Positions 35,244 to 43,984 are shown, numbered from the stretch's first letter. The stretch: 64,000 nucleotides of DNA from Spirosoma sordidisoli (GCF_004138325.1 NZ_SBLB01000013.1:47789-111788); one strand, 5' to 3'. Made by a program: numbers and translations. Notes: generated by a model not told the origin, from the letters alone.

Positions 35244-35804
35244 TCACTCGCTATCGTGGTCATCCGTCTGCCGGACAATGATAAAATCGACCAGGCTACC
35301 ATCCGCCGATTGGGGAATGCAGGTGATCTGGGCCTGTTCGTTGAAATGGGCCAACGTGCCCTGGATTAACCCGTACGCCAAGTCTGCCATCCGCCGGGTG
35401 GATTGGTAGCGCATGTGCAGCGTGTTCGCATCGGGCTGGGCGATGGTAAAGTGAGGTAATTCCGCTTCCGGATATAATTTTTGTACCTCCACATGAATGT
35501 AGGCAGGTACCGATGCTAGGAAAGCAAATGCGTCTGGAGCCGTTAGAATAAAATGTTCGTGGGCCGTTAAAAAAGAGCCAAACAGGTATTGGCCAAAGTG
35601 CCGGAGCGTTTCGGGCTGGGATTGACCAGACGCTTGGCTGAAGCCTGCCACCAGGCGGTTTAGCTCTTCGGGAGGGTACGTGCCTGTCGAGGTATAGACC
35701 CCACCGGAGGGTAGGTCCGTGGTAAGAAGTAGGCTATCCACTAGTGGATAGCCGAACTGATCTTCGATGTGGTTAAGAAATTGGGTAAAGACGATCCCTT
35801 TCAC
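35244..35804 (-). CDS. H-NOX (haem NO/O2-binding) domain protein
   Basis: 186 aa, a full single-domain H-NOX. Marks: MKGIVFTQFLNHIEDQFGY at the start, SGGVYTSTGTYP, LRHFGQYLF, the proximal haem ligand His104 in AYIHVEVQKLYPEAELP, and the Y-x-S-x-R haem-propionate motif at Tyr133-Arg137 (YQSTR). Such proteins sense nitric oxide through the haem. They are usually paired with a histidine kinase, cyclic-di-GMP enzyme or chemoreceptor; none lies beside it. The ATG at 35804 gives the exact family start. Confidence 0.88.
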   Translation of the reverse strand: MKGIVFTQFLNHIEDQFGYPLVDSLLLTTDLPSGGVYTSTGTYPPEELNRLVAGFSQASGQSQPETLRHFGQYLFGSFLTAHEHFILTAPDAFAFLASVPAYIHVEVQKLYPEAELPHFTIAQPDANTLHMRYQSTRRMADLAYGLIQGTLAHFNEQAQITCIPQSADGSLVDFIIVRQTDDHDSE

Positions 35805-36284
35805 AAAATAAAACGTAGTAAGATGTATATGATCACAAACTGGTAAATAACCAACCCCCTGGCCTTATTTTAGTTTAACGTAGTCAGGAAATCGGTACCG
35901 TTAGATCAACTAAACGTGTACGTAATCAGTGGATGGATAAACGGTGCTCATCGTGGTGCTACCCAGGCGAAATGGCTGTCGTGGCCAAGTTAGGCTACCG
36001 CGCTCTTCTGTCAGCTTGTGATCCCTACAACCTAGTTCACCTCTACGATCCCATATCCCCGGCCGGGCCGCCAAAGTGGTCGGAAATTTGTCGATAAAGG
36101 GCATCCACCTGTTTTTTGAGTTAGGTCTAACAGTCTCGCAAAAACGCTCCCAAAATGAGACGAGAAAGCCTCTTTTATCTGCTTTACTACTGAGAGGGCT
36201 AGATCGTATCAATTAAAATTAACCATATGATGTGGATTTAAGACCAACCGTGCATCTTTTAGACTACACTAATTTTCTTCCTAA
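35805..36284 (+). repeat. Intergenic region containing repeat block E3
   Basis: 480 bp. GGTCGGAAATTTGTC starts at 36079; TCCACCTGTTTTTTG and the hairpin core GTCTCG-AAACGCTCC-TGAGACG (36133-36162) follow, as in E2. The part before 36070 shows nothing. Confidence 0.5.
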
Positions 36285-37190
36285 ATGAAGAAACTGCTAC
36301 TACTAATGCTCGGTAGTTTTTGTTTCAGTGCAAATGCACAAAGCCATAAAATTACCCTCGATGGTACCCAAATTGCCCTACGAACCTCAGGATTAGAAAC
36401 CCGGAAAGAAGGGCAACCTATACTCGTCTTTGAAAGTGGCTTCGGTACTCCAATGGATCACTGGAATCTAATCCTGGATGAAGTTGGCAAGCTAGCACCT
36501 ACTGTTGTTTATGATCGGCCGGGGGTGGGCGATTCGCAACCGGATCAAGACATGCCCACGGTTAAGAATGTAGCCGGTAAACTCCGCAAACTCTTACAAG
36601 CCCTAAACGCCAAGCCTCCGTATATCCTGGTAGGGCATTCACTGGGCGGTGCTTATGTACGAGGCTTTGCGGTCTATTATCCCCAGGAACTGGCAGGCCT
36701 GGTTATTATTGACCCGGCCGACTTCACGGAGATGATTGACCATCATGGACAATATATGCGGGATGTTGGCATGAGCCAAGTACAGGTGGATAGTGCATTG
36801 GCCCAGCGCCGAGCCCAGCCCTTTAAAGCCAACCCGAAGATGCCCCCTTCACTCCAGGAGGAGTTACAGGTTTTGTTTGACCTAAGACGATCCGAGTGGG
36901 CTGAGTTTCGGGATAAACCCCTGCCCAATATACCGATTAGCTTGATCACCAGTGGTCGCTTTGAGCCGTTTCCGGATGCTAAACCGATTGATGAGGCTTT
37001 ATTTCAGGCCAAGACCAAACATCGGATCGATCGTTGGATACAGTTAGTGACCACCGTGCCTAAAGGGCGTTTTTTTTACAGTGCATCTGCGGGTCACTTT
37101 GTTCATCGGGATGACCCTGGTTTAATCATTTCGGCTATAGGGTTGGTCATAAAGGATGCACAACTCAACAAAGCTGAAGTCGGTAAATAG
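36285..37190 (+). CDS. Secreted alpha/beta hydrolase
   Basis: 301 aa. Signal peptide MKKLLLLMLGSFCFSANAQS, then an alpha/beta hydrolase: ILVFESGFGTPMDHW, PTVVYDRPGVGDSQ, ILVGHSLGGAYVRGF (nucleophile Ser in GHSLGG), and SAGHFVHRDDP near the end (His). Likely a periplasmic esterase-type enzyme of unknown substrate. Homologues with this DRPG.GxS pattern are frequent in soil Bacteroidota. It stands alone, with about 940 bp without genes after it. Confidence 0.8.
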   Translation: MKKLLLLMLGSFCFSANAQSHKITLDGTQIALRTSGLETRKEGQPILVFESGFGTPMDHWNLILDEVGKLAPTVVYDRPGVGDSQPDQDMPTVKNVAGKLRKLLQALNAKPPYILVGHSLGGAYVRGFAVYYPQELAGLVIIDPADFTEMIDHHGQYMRDVGMSQVQVDSALAQRRAQPFKANPKMPPSLQEELQVLFDLRRSEWAEFRDKPLPNIPISLITSGRFEPFPDAKPIDEALFQAKTKHRIDRWIQLVTTVPKGRFFYSASAGHFVHRDDPGLIISAIGLVIKDAQLNKAEVGK

Positions 37191-37960
37191 CGTAGGCTCA
37201 ACTAGACAGATGCCCTTGATATACCACCAGTCCAGGAGGCAGGAAGCTGCGTTTGACTGCTTCATTAAATGGGAGTATCATGAGATTCGAGTATTTTCCA
37301 TAGTTCGATTGACCAGTACATTTTTAGTCGGTTGTTTGCTTGCGTATATGACTAATGGCATTTGATAGACATTAACATTTCGCTGTCTTTACTTTGAATC
37401 ATACGGACCATTGCGTGGACCAATTTCTTCCGACGCATTTGGCTGGTAGACCCGCAGGTAGACCTCGACGCCCTGCTCGGTATCCGACCGAAGCGTTTCA
37501 ACCAACTTGTGGAATAGATACAACAGGGCCTCAATGCGGGACGTCACTTACCACCTCACGATCCGCCCGTGGTTACGGCATCATACCGGCAGATTTATCA
37601 ACAAGGTAAAGCTAATAGGGTGCTCATGTATGTTATACACCCGCATAGAATGAAGTCATTTTCTTCCAATGAACCATCTGCGGATATCAAGACGCTGGGT
37701 ATCTAGGTAGTAGAATGCCCTAACCAAAGCCGAACGGGACGGCTACGAGTTGGAATCCCGGTGGGAGCGGGCCAGAATGTTCCGTAACTCCACCAGTCAC
37801 GTGTTACTGTAAGCTTACGTAGTCACCATTTAGTGAGCAGAAAATTACTTAAACTCGTTTTTAAGTGATATTACTTAAGGGTAACATAATGGTAATATTA
37901 TACATTAAATGTATATAGTTATATTGTAGTTACACCAAAATAGAATTAAAGGTTTATGGA

Positions 37961-37994
37961 TGATTTCACGCATAAATATGGTGATTTCACGCAT
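37961..37994 (+). promoter_or_regulatory. Tandem 13-bp direct repeats, 21 bp apart, upstream of the 38-42 kb cassette
   Basis: TGATTTCACGCAT occurs at 37961-37973 and again at 37982-37994 with similar flanks (TATGG before each). The 21-bp spacing is two helical turns, as in cooperative operator sites. The gene start is at 38128. Confidence 0.45.
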
Positions 37995-38051
37995 TAACCC
38001 TATCAATTATGTTGACTTAAGACCTTCTCTGCCCTAATTTTAGAGACAAAA

Positions 38052-38089
38052 AAAGCCCCACGACAGTTTGGCGACAGCAGTGGGGCTTT
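38052..38089. terminator. Hairpin, 10-bp stem, upstream of the cassette
   Basis: AAAGCCCCAC (38052-38061) and GTGGGGCTTT (38080-38089), 18-nt loop. A-run and T-run on the two sides make a bidirectional terminator possible. It also lies in the leader of the gene starting at 38128. Confidence 0.55.
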
Positions 38090-38127
38090 AAGTAGTTCGA
38101 TGTTTCCTTATCAAACCTGACAAACGT

Positions 38128-39840
38128 ATGAAAAATCTTTTAGCGTATCAAACGTGGGTCGTTATTTTAGTATTAATCGCTGCGGCCTCCTGTTCCCGCC
38201 AAGAGTTCTTTGAGCCTCTAATCAGTAGTGATAATCCCATTTCGGTTTCGGAAACAAAGCCTTGGGTCGAGCGTTTTGTTAAACGAGACAGCAATGCTAC
38301 TCAACGATTCTCGAACCATGTATTTATATGGAAACAAGCGGTAGTGAAACAACTACCCAATAGGACATCCTACGTTCAGGTCCCCTTGGCTGAAGCAGCT
38401 GGTGGCAAACGCGTCATAGTTGATCCAACGACAAAGGCGCAGATACCGGCTCCGCTCCTTCAAGCAATTATTCACAAGGATGTCAAAGGTGAGTTTCAGA
38501 TCCGGGTTATGGAATTAACGCCTGATGCTGAGTACACCAATTTGCACCCAGGATTTACGGGGGACGCTGATTATACGGGGATGCAGCTTCTTTGGGATTG
38601 GGCCGGTAAGGTCGTTGGCGGAAACCGCTACGAGAAAGGCAAAGTGGTTGGTCGAGTGATGCCCAACCAAGCGGGGAGTCCGAATGCCCGCAAAATGCAA
38701 TACTGTGAAGACTGGCTTCGTCAATATATATACATCGGCTGCACCAACCGCTACAATGAAACGACCGTTGTTGGAACGGTGCTATATTATCGGTTAGGGA
38801 CGTATCCGCCTACCCCTCAGCGCCCGAATGAAGTAGCGCCAGGCTCCTATATAAGCTGTGATGTCTGGCAAAACGGTGGCGGGCCTGAATACTTTCAAAT
38901 TTGTACCCCTGACCCAACGTATGACCCCTTCAACCCTAGTAATCCAAGCAATCCCTCCAATCCGTTCAGTCCATTAACGGGTTCAGGAGCTACGGCTCTG
39001 CTGGAGCTTTACAATAACAAAAAAGCCTTATTTGGTCCGTGTCCTGGTCTGACCGATAGCTGGCGCTATCAGATCGATCACCGAGCCACTACCGCAGTAA
39101 AAGATAAGCTGAATCGATTGGCAACATTTTCTCCTTTTAATCAGGGACTTTTCCCTTCATATCCGAACGTACCACAGGATTGGTATGTCCAATCGATCTC
39201 TTCGGCCGTTGGTACGCTGGTAAATTTAGATAATTTCTCCGTTTTTATGGACGATCTGCCCATTGTAGATGGTCGACGACTCTCCCTAAATGAGTTTGCT
39301 GAGTATGTTCGATTACATATAAATGACTTTGTTGATACCTCACTGAGCTCATTTTCACCCCACCCACTCACCGGCGAGAACGAAGCGGGTCTATGGGGGA
39401 GTAATTACGCCACGGGGGCTGTCATATTGATCAATATTCCAGGCGACGCCGGCTCAGTTATCGTAACCGAACATCACCAAGGTCAGGAGTCTGCGGGATG
39501 GACGTTTGCCACAATCCATGACGCGTTTGTTCAGGATCATCCCGTTAGTGGAGTCCGTACGTTTAGCATCTACGAAACGGCAGGAGGATACATGTTTAAT
39601 ACGCAAGGGGCCGATCGGTTGACTAATTATTTAGGGCATTTTGCCCAGCAGAGCCTAGGCATACCTTTCGATCAGGCGGATGCGCTGTGGATCAGCATGC
39701 AGAACAAGATGTATCAATTCCTCACAACTCATGGAGCGCAACCTCAAATTTTACAGCCGGTGAGAAACCGGCCGAAATGGGACGACGTGAAAAGAGCACT
39801 GGATGAGAATCGTTCTTTAAGCACGTTGCCCTGTAACTAA
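38128..39840 (+). CDS. Large hypothetical lipoprotein of exported cassette
   Basis: 570 aa. Lipobox AAASC at about residues 18-22. No named domain recognised. The middle holds a low-complexity repeat (NPSNPSNPSNP, around residue 275). Cysteine-containing segments (YCEDW, YIGCTNRY, ISCDVW, FQICTPD) suggest disulphides in a secreted fold. The second half (VIVTEHHQGQESAGWTFATIHDAF) resembles a globular domain I cannot name. First gene of a four-gene unit. Confidence 0.6.
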   Translation: MKNLLAYQTWVVILVLIAAASCSRQEFFEPLISSDNPISVSETKPWVERFVKRDSNATQRFSNHVFIWKQAVVKQLPNRTSYVQVPLAEAAGGKRVIVDPTTKAQIPAPLLQAIIHKDVKGEFQIRVMELTPDAEYTNLHPGFTGDADYTGMQLLWDWAGKVVGGNRYEKGKVVGRVMPNQAGSPNARKMQYCEDWLRQYIYIGCTNRYNETTVVGTVLYYRLGTYPPTPQRPNEVAPGSYISCDVWQNGGGPEYFQICTPDPTYDPFNPSNPSNPSNPFSPLTGSGATALLELYNNKKALFGPCPGLTDSWRYQIDHRATTAVKDKLNRLATFSPFNQGLFPSYPNVPQDWYVQSISSAVGTLVNLDNFSVFMDDLPIVDGRRLSLNEFAEYVRLHINDFVDTSLSSFSPHPLTGENEAGLWGSNYATGAVILINIPGDAGSVIVTEHHQGQESAGWTFATIHDAFVQDHPVSGVRTFSIYETAGGYMFNTQGADRLTNYLGHFAQQSLGIPFDQADALWISMQNKMYQFLTTHGAQPQILQPVRNRPKWDDVKRALDENRSLSTLPCN

Positions 39841-40304
39841 TGCAACTCGGGAAAGTAATTTTAAAAGGCTTGGTAACTCTTCTAGTTTGCTTGCTAACGC
39901 ATGCGATTATCTTAGGTGTATCCCCCAACTTCTTTAGCGTATACGTTGAAAAGATTGGGGGATATACGGGAGGTTATTCAATCGAAAACCAATTGATAGG
40001 CATACGCTACGCGTTGTTTCTTCTAGCAATTTATGGCTTTTGGTTGCTTTATCTACCCGGTTTTGCCATTTACAAAATTGTGATTGATAAATTTCGAACG
40101 AGTACATATCTCAATCACATCGTTATCGGGGCTATCGTGAGTATGGTGTATTCACTACCGGGTATCCTCTTGCAAAATAGTTTAGCAGGAAATGTAGCAC
40201 GTACTGCCATACACTGGGTCACCCTGCCATCCGCTATTTGCATTGGCGTTGTATACGGGTTGCTATACCGAGGTTGGTGGTATAAAGATCGAGAAGAGCA
40301 ATGA
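39840..40304 (+). CDS. Four-helix membrane protein of exported cassette
   Basis: 154 aa. The ATG overlaps the stop of the lipoprotein by one base (TAATG), so the two are coupled. About four hydrophobic helices (LVTLLVCLLTHAIILGV; YALFLLAIYGFWLLYLPGF; IVIGAIVSMVYSLPG; LPSAICIGVVYGLLYRGW), no motif. A role in inserting, holding or immunising against the adjacent exported proteins is only a guess from coupling. Confidence 0.6.
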   Translation: MQLGKVILKGLVTLLVCLLTHAIILGVSPNFFSVYVEKIGGYTGGYSIENQLIGIRYALFLLAIYGFWLLYLPGFAIYKIVIDKFRTSTYLNHIVIGAIVSMVYSLPGILLQNSLAGNVARTAIHWVTLPSAICIGVVYGLLYRGWWYKDREEQ

Positions 40305-40408
40305 CTAGGCTGTACTTAAACTCGGTATTGCAAGGCTAATTCACTATTTCCTAGTAGAGTTCAAGCCCGATCAACAATATACAATTCATTTTTTACTGGA
40401 ACAGCGCT

Positions 40409-41659
40409 ATGAAAAACGTTTGCTTAAGCAGTCTGCTTGTCGTTTTGTTTTTTTTAAATCTGCCATCCGTATTGGCCGGTTCGATGCGGATTTATTATCA
40501 AAATCCTGCTACGGTCTTCTTCGCCCAACAAATAGGAACTTATCAAAATGGCCAAACGGCTTACATCGATTGCAGCCTTAACCAAACGATTTATTTATCA
40601 CCCTTTGATGACTCTGATTTTTCGCCGATTCAAGGCGTGTCGGACTGGAATGTGTCATCCAATTTTAGTTATTACATCTACAACGAGGATCACACACAAA
40701 GAAATAACGTGATTGTGCTCACGATGGATCCGAACTTTAATGTTGGCTCCGTGTCGGCACGCGTTTACAATACCTTGGTTACCATTTACATCACGCGCCG
40801 GTCGACGCCCAGCCTGACGATTACGCCAACACTCTGCTCAGCAGGACAAACGGGCGATTTTTCAGCTACGCTTAACTACTACGGCCCTAATTCAGCCAAT
40901 GTCGTCTGGCAGGCAACGGGTGGTATTACCGTAAATGGGGGATCGAGCTACCGGGTAAACGATAATACCATAAGCCGTGTCACGGTACAACACAATTCGT
41001 ATGGAACCTTGACGGTATATGGAGAGGTACCGGGTTGCAGTAATATGCAGACCAACCCAGTCACTTATCACATTGGTACGCCTACCAGCAGCGACTTAAA
41101 CTTCACCGGCAGTCCTGACCCTGGTTCTTCACTATGCAGCGGTCAGACGTATAGCTTTACGTCGCATCCAACCTTGCCCCTCTCACAATACAGTTACAAC
41201 TGGTCTATTCCCCAAGGTAGCAGCAGCGTGGGCTACTATTATGGCTACGGCCCGAACGTTTCCGTAGCGCCAACGTCAGGGACAAATCCTGGAGGATTTA
41301 TCGTTCAGGTCGAGGTGACGAATTCGGCCTGTGGTACGACGGGCTCAACCTCCCGTACCTTTTTTAAGAGCAATTGTGGCGGATCCTATCGCGTGGCTAA
41401 CAATCCAACCAGCAATACGCTAACAGTACTCTTTGACCCAATCGATGAGGTCGAATATTTGCCTGTCCGTATGCAACTAGCGCGCGAAAAAACAGGGGTC
41501 GCTAAAGAAATTAAAATTAGGGAAGAAATCTCAAAACAAGACCTTAAGGGCGGATTACACATTGATATAAACGTTCAGGATTTGCCTAGGGACACCTACT
41601 ATATACAGGGTATTTACGAGAATGGTAAAGTGGAAAGTGTACGGGTTATTATCAACTAA
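40409..41659 (+). CDS. Secreted Ig/PKD-like protein with type IX-secretion-like C-terminal domain
   Basis: 416 aa. A signal peptide (about residues 1-23) is followed by beta-sandwich regions: SLTITPTLCSAGQTGDFSATL, VVWQATGGITVNG, and a PKD-like YSYNWSIPQGSSSVGYYYGYG. The last ~75 residues (NNPTSNTLTVLF ... LPRDTYYIQGIYENGKVESV RVIIN) follow the NPxxxxLxV / LPxGxYxLxIxxxNGK pattern of the T9SS type A sorting domain. It is therefore probably exported through the type IX pathway and bound to the surface. Assignment by pattern only; a search is needed. Confidence 0.65.
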   Translation: MKNVCLSSLLVVLFFLNLPSVLAGSMRIYYQNPATVFFAQQIGTYQNGQTAYIDCSLNQTIYLSPFDDSDFSPIQGVSDWNVSSNFSYYIYNEDHTQRNNVIVLTMDPNFNVGSVSARVYNTLVTIYITRRSTPSLTITPTLCSAGQTGDFSATLNYYGPNSANVVWQATGGITVNGGSSYRVNDNTISRVTVQHNSYGTLTVYGEVPGCSNMQTNPVTYHIGTPTSSDLNFTGSPDPGSSLCSGQTYSFTSHPTLPLSQYSYNWSIPQGSSSVGYYYGYGPNVSVAPTSGTNPGGFIVQVEVTNSACGTTGSTSRTFFKSNCGGSYRVANNPTSNTLTVLFDPIDEVEYLPVRMQLAREKTGVAKEIKIREEISKQDLKGGLHIDINVQDLPRDTYYIQGIYENGKVESVRVIIN

Positions 41660-41669
41660 ACCTGTTACT

Positions 41670-42287
41670 ATGAGACGGCCATTGCTGATCCTTGTGATCT
41701 GGGTTTGTGCGTGTATTAACTCTGCCCTCGTACGAGGGCAAGTAAGTGTTATCTATAGCGCAGGCGTGAAGAGCGGCATAACTATGTCTCGTTTTATCGA
41801 GAAGGGAACACGAAATGACTATTTGGTCTCGTATCTAATTGGCTTGTCGATAGAACAGCGATTTACTCAGAGAGTATCCCTGTCTTATGATTTGTTGTAT
41901 TCAAGGCAGGGAAATATAGTGTTTCTGACAAACCCGGGCCCGTTCGATAAAGTGAGAACAAAGTACAATTATTTTACCCTACCGGTTTCGCTTCGGTGCC
42001 GATTCAAACGACACCCTGTTATACTCTCACCAGGATTTCAAGTGGGCTATTTGGTCTCGAATCGAACTGATTTTTTGCCCAAAGGCGGGTATACGAATAG
42101 TATTCCCTTCCTTAAGAGATCCGATTTAGGATTTTCTTTTGGGTTGGGTTATCGTTTCGGTACGCATTTCTTCGGCGAAGTCAAATACTTTGAGAGCCTC
42201 ATACCCCTTTTTAAGGTAGCCCAGGCTGAACGTTACAATCAGACTATCTCTGCAAATTTGACCTGTTATCCATTTACAAAGAAGTAA
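41670..42287 (+). CDS. PorT-like outer-membrane beta-barrel protein
   Basis: 205 aa from the ATG at 41670. Signal peptide, then SVIYSAGVKSGITMSRF and alternating strands (RVSLSYDLLYSRQGNIVF; FTLPVSLRCRFK; VILSPGFQVGYLVSN; DLGFSFGLGYRFGTHFFGEVKYF), as in the PF13568 barrel family. It ends with NQTISANLTCYPF. It begins 10 bp after the T9SS-type protein; both likely form the last part of the 38-42 kb transcript. A 19-bp hairpin lies 40 bp downstream. Confidence 0.75.
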   Translation: MRRPLLILVIWVCACINSALVRGQVSVIYSAGVKSGITMSRFIEKGTRNDYLVSYLIGLSIEQRFTQRVSLSYDLLYSRQGNIVFLTNPGPFDKVRTKYNYFTLPVSLRCRFKRHPVILSPGFQVGYLVSNRTDFLPKGGYTNSIPFLKRSDLGFSFGLGYRFGTHFFGEVKYFESLIPLFKVAQAERYNQTISANLTCYPFTKK

Positions 42288-42326
42288 CGAGAACAGGCCG
42301 CTCTACTAAATAAATAGCGTCCATCA

Positions 42327-42378
42327 CTAAAGTACAACGCTTGGCACTGCTAATTGGTGGCCAAGCGTTGTACTTTAG
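42327..42378. repeat. Perfect 19-bp inverted repeat, copy 1 of AAAGTACAACGC family
   Basis: CTAAAGTACAACGCTTGGC (42327-42345) and its complement (42360-42378), 14-nt loop, 39 bp after a plus-strand stop codon. A related hairpin lies 29 bp after another stop codon at 43937. Confidence 0.65.
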
Positions 42379-42648
42379 AACTCTCCTGAATGAGACGAAG
42401 AAACGTTCATAGATGGACTCCCGCTCTAGACAACGAAGTGTTCCTACATCGGCTCTTTAAATTGGGCAATTAAAGAGACAGAAAAATAATTAAAAATAAA
42501 AGAAGAAAGCGTCCGATGAAGTTGTGTCAATCACTTGTAAACGGATAAAGTTGTTCACCTGATGCTATTTAATTCATTGGGCGTTAACTACCGCGAAAGC
42601 TTTCTTGATTTTTGCCCTTGCGTTCTGACTGGGACGAGTGGTGAAATT

Positions 42649-42790
42649 TTATACAATTCGGCCCTCCATATCAATCAACACGTAATGTGGGTAAGCGTTG
42701 ATGGCGTAAGCACTTTCTAACTTCTTCGCCCAAGTCTCATTCGCGCACAAGTTGATTGTTTGTAGCTCTACCTGCTTGCTCTTGGCGCGC
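42649..42790 (-). pseudogene. 3' remnant of a thioredoxin-like/TlpA-type gene
   Basis: The minus frame reads VELQTINLCANETWAKKLES, then AINAYPHYVLIDMEGRIV and a stop: the end of a TlpA/AhpC-type thioredoxin-like domain with its conserved cis-Pro region (YPHYVLID). No start or CxxC part is present; a stop occurs just upstream (near 42795). It lies 24 bp from repeat R3. Confidence 0.5.
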
Positions 42791-42813
42791 TAATCAGCGG
42801 GTGAGGCATGGGT

Positions 42814-42972
42814 GGGAATTTCGGGGATATTGACTACCTCGTTTCACTGTAAAATGACCAGGCACTTCACTGTAATATACAGCTGTGTATCAGCCCTTTG
42901 CTAGCAATGATTCTTTTCTGCCCCTTGGTCAGTTATTCGCGAAATACAGTGCTCTCGATGACTGGAATTACC
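42814..42972 (+). repeat. ~165 bp palindromic (MITE-like) element, copy R3
   Basis: Starts GGGAATTTCGGGGATATTG, contains CGTTTCACTGTAAAATG, ATACAGCTGTGTATCAGCC, CCCTTGGTCAGTTATTCGCG and ends GACTGGAATTACC. Same orientation as R2. Confidence 0.72.
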
Positions 42973-43095
42973 ATTATAGGCCTTCTTATGGAGAGAACTT
43001 TTCCAACAAGCAAGCCCGCCATTAAATGCATCCAGACCACTCCACAGATAAACGGCCTCGCTAATTCGTACTTTTAGGGCTTCAAGGCGAAGCGT

Positions 43096-43371
43096 ATGCG
43101 AACCGATAGTGGAATTAAAAATGTCGTGACCTTTCGGCTCACCGGAACGCCGGACGGGAACTTACTGGTGCGTTTTTATCACCTGGATATTGCCAGCCAG
43201 GAGGCCGTCAATTGGCATATTGCCGAGCAATTGGTGGCCGGTCAGATGAGTGCCGAGGTCTTATACGAAGGGAATTTGCAGAACAATACCGTTTATCCGA
43301 CTGCGATTTACAAGCTTTTGGACCGGGTCGAGGTCTACGTTAACTGCGTGCGGATCGAGCGGGTAAAGTAG
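43096..43371 (+). CDS. Hypothetical protein
   Basis: 91 aa from ATG. NVVTFRLTGTPDGNLLVRFYHL and PTAIYKLLDRVEVYVNCVRIE suggest a small beta-rich fold. No family recognised and no signal peptide. It could be the C-terminal end of a longer decayed gene, because the upstream region is rich in remnants. Confidence 0.35.
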   Translation: MRTDSGIKNVVTFRLTGTPDGNLLVRFYHLDIASQEAVNWHIAEQLVAGQMSAEVLYEGNLQNNTVYPTAIYKLLDRVEVYVNCVRIERVK

Positions 43372-43487
43372 AATTATTTTACGCTCTAGTAATCATAAGC
43401 TCACTTATACAACAAATGAAAAGGTAATATTTACTTAACATTATGATAATGGTCAAGCAGTTAATTTTACGAGAAAACAAATTCGTT

Positions 43488-43907
43488 ATGAAAACCATCA
43501 CTCTACTTTTTTTGCTTTTGTGCAGTCTCGTTAGCTGTCAGAAGTCATCTAATGAAAATATAGTACCTGACATTGCAGGAGTTTACTCAATTACTACACT
43601 TCGAAACATGGAAAATGAAGTGCTTAACTTTCCAACCCTTTCTACAGATGGAAAAGCCGTAATCACTTCAGAAATAGAGATAACAAAGATTGATAACTAT
43701 CAAATCAACATTCTCAGAAAAGGAATCGCCTACGGAACTTCTTACACCGATCCACTTGGTTTGTTCGATATTCGTAAAGACGGTAGCGAGTACGTTGTGT
43801 ATAAAGATGGTCTTTATATTGGTAGTTTAAATGGCAGTAAGGTTTACTTAAATTTTGCCGGTAAGAGCAAGAATACAATGATTTCGTCTATTCTAGCTGA
43901 TAGATAG
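43488..43907 (+). CDS. Small hypothetical lipoprotein
   Basis: 139 aa from the ATG at 43488. Lipobox LVSC at residues about 14-17 (MKTITLLFLLLCSLVSCQ). The mature part is short beta-rich sequence (AGVYSITTLRN, KVYLNFAGKSK), similar to lipocalin-like or DUF-type small lipoproteins of Bacteroidota, but no family named. A/T-rich compared with neighbours. A hairpin of the AAAGTACAACGC family follows its stop by about 30 bp. Confidence 0.6.
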   Translation: MKTITLLFLLLCSLVSCQKSSNENIVPDIAGVYSITTLRNMENEVLNFPTLSTDGKAVITSEIEITKIDNYQINILRKGIAYGTSYTDPLGLFDIRKDGSEYVVYKDGLYIGSLNGSKVYLNFAGKSKNTMISSILADR

Positions 43908-43936
43908 AAAAGAGTCATATACTCCTCATAATGACA

Positions 43937-43984
43937 AAAGTACAATGCCTGGCTATTCATTGAATTAGCTAGGCGTTGTACTTT
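43937..43984. repeat. Inverted repeat, copy 2 of AAAGTACAACGC family
   Basis: AAAGTACAATGCCTGGCTA and TAGCTAGGCGTTGTACTTT form an imperfect 19-bp stem with a 10-nt loop. Most stem differences from copy 1 (42327) are in the inner part; the outer AAAGTACAA is kept. Confidence 0.6.

Larger units (their letters stand above)
37191..38127. other. Large gene-poor region with coding remnants, direct repeats and a hairpin
   Basis: 937 bp. At 37440-37620 a broken frame (DPQVDLDALLGIRPKRFNQLVE, then a stop and GLNAGRHLPPHDPPVVTA) looks like a decayed gene of unknown family. At 37725-37800 KAERDGYELESRWERARMF also looks like a remnant. The 37840-38040 part is A/T-rich and carries the tandem operator-like repeats at 37961-37994. 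Confidence 0.4.
42288..43095. other. Gene-poor region: hairpin, degenerate repeat, thioredoxin-like remnant, repeat R3
   Basis: 808 bp with the 19-bp hairpin, a degenerate TGAGACGAAG copy at 42381-42425, a remnant at 42649-42790 and the R3 palindrome at 42814-42972. The remainder (42430-42640, 42980-43095) shows nothing. Confidence 0.4.
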
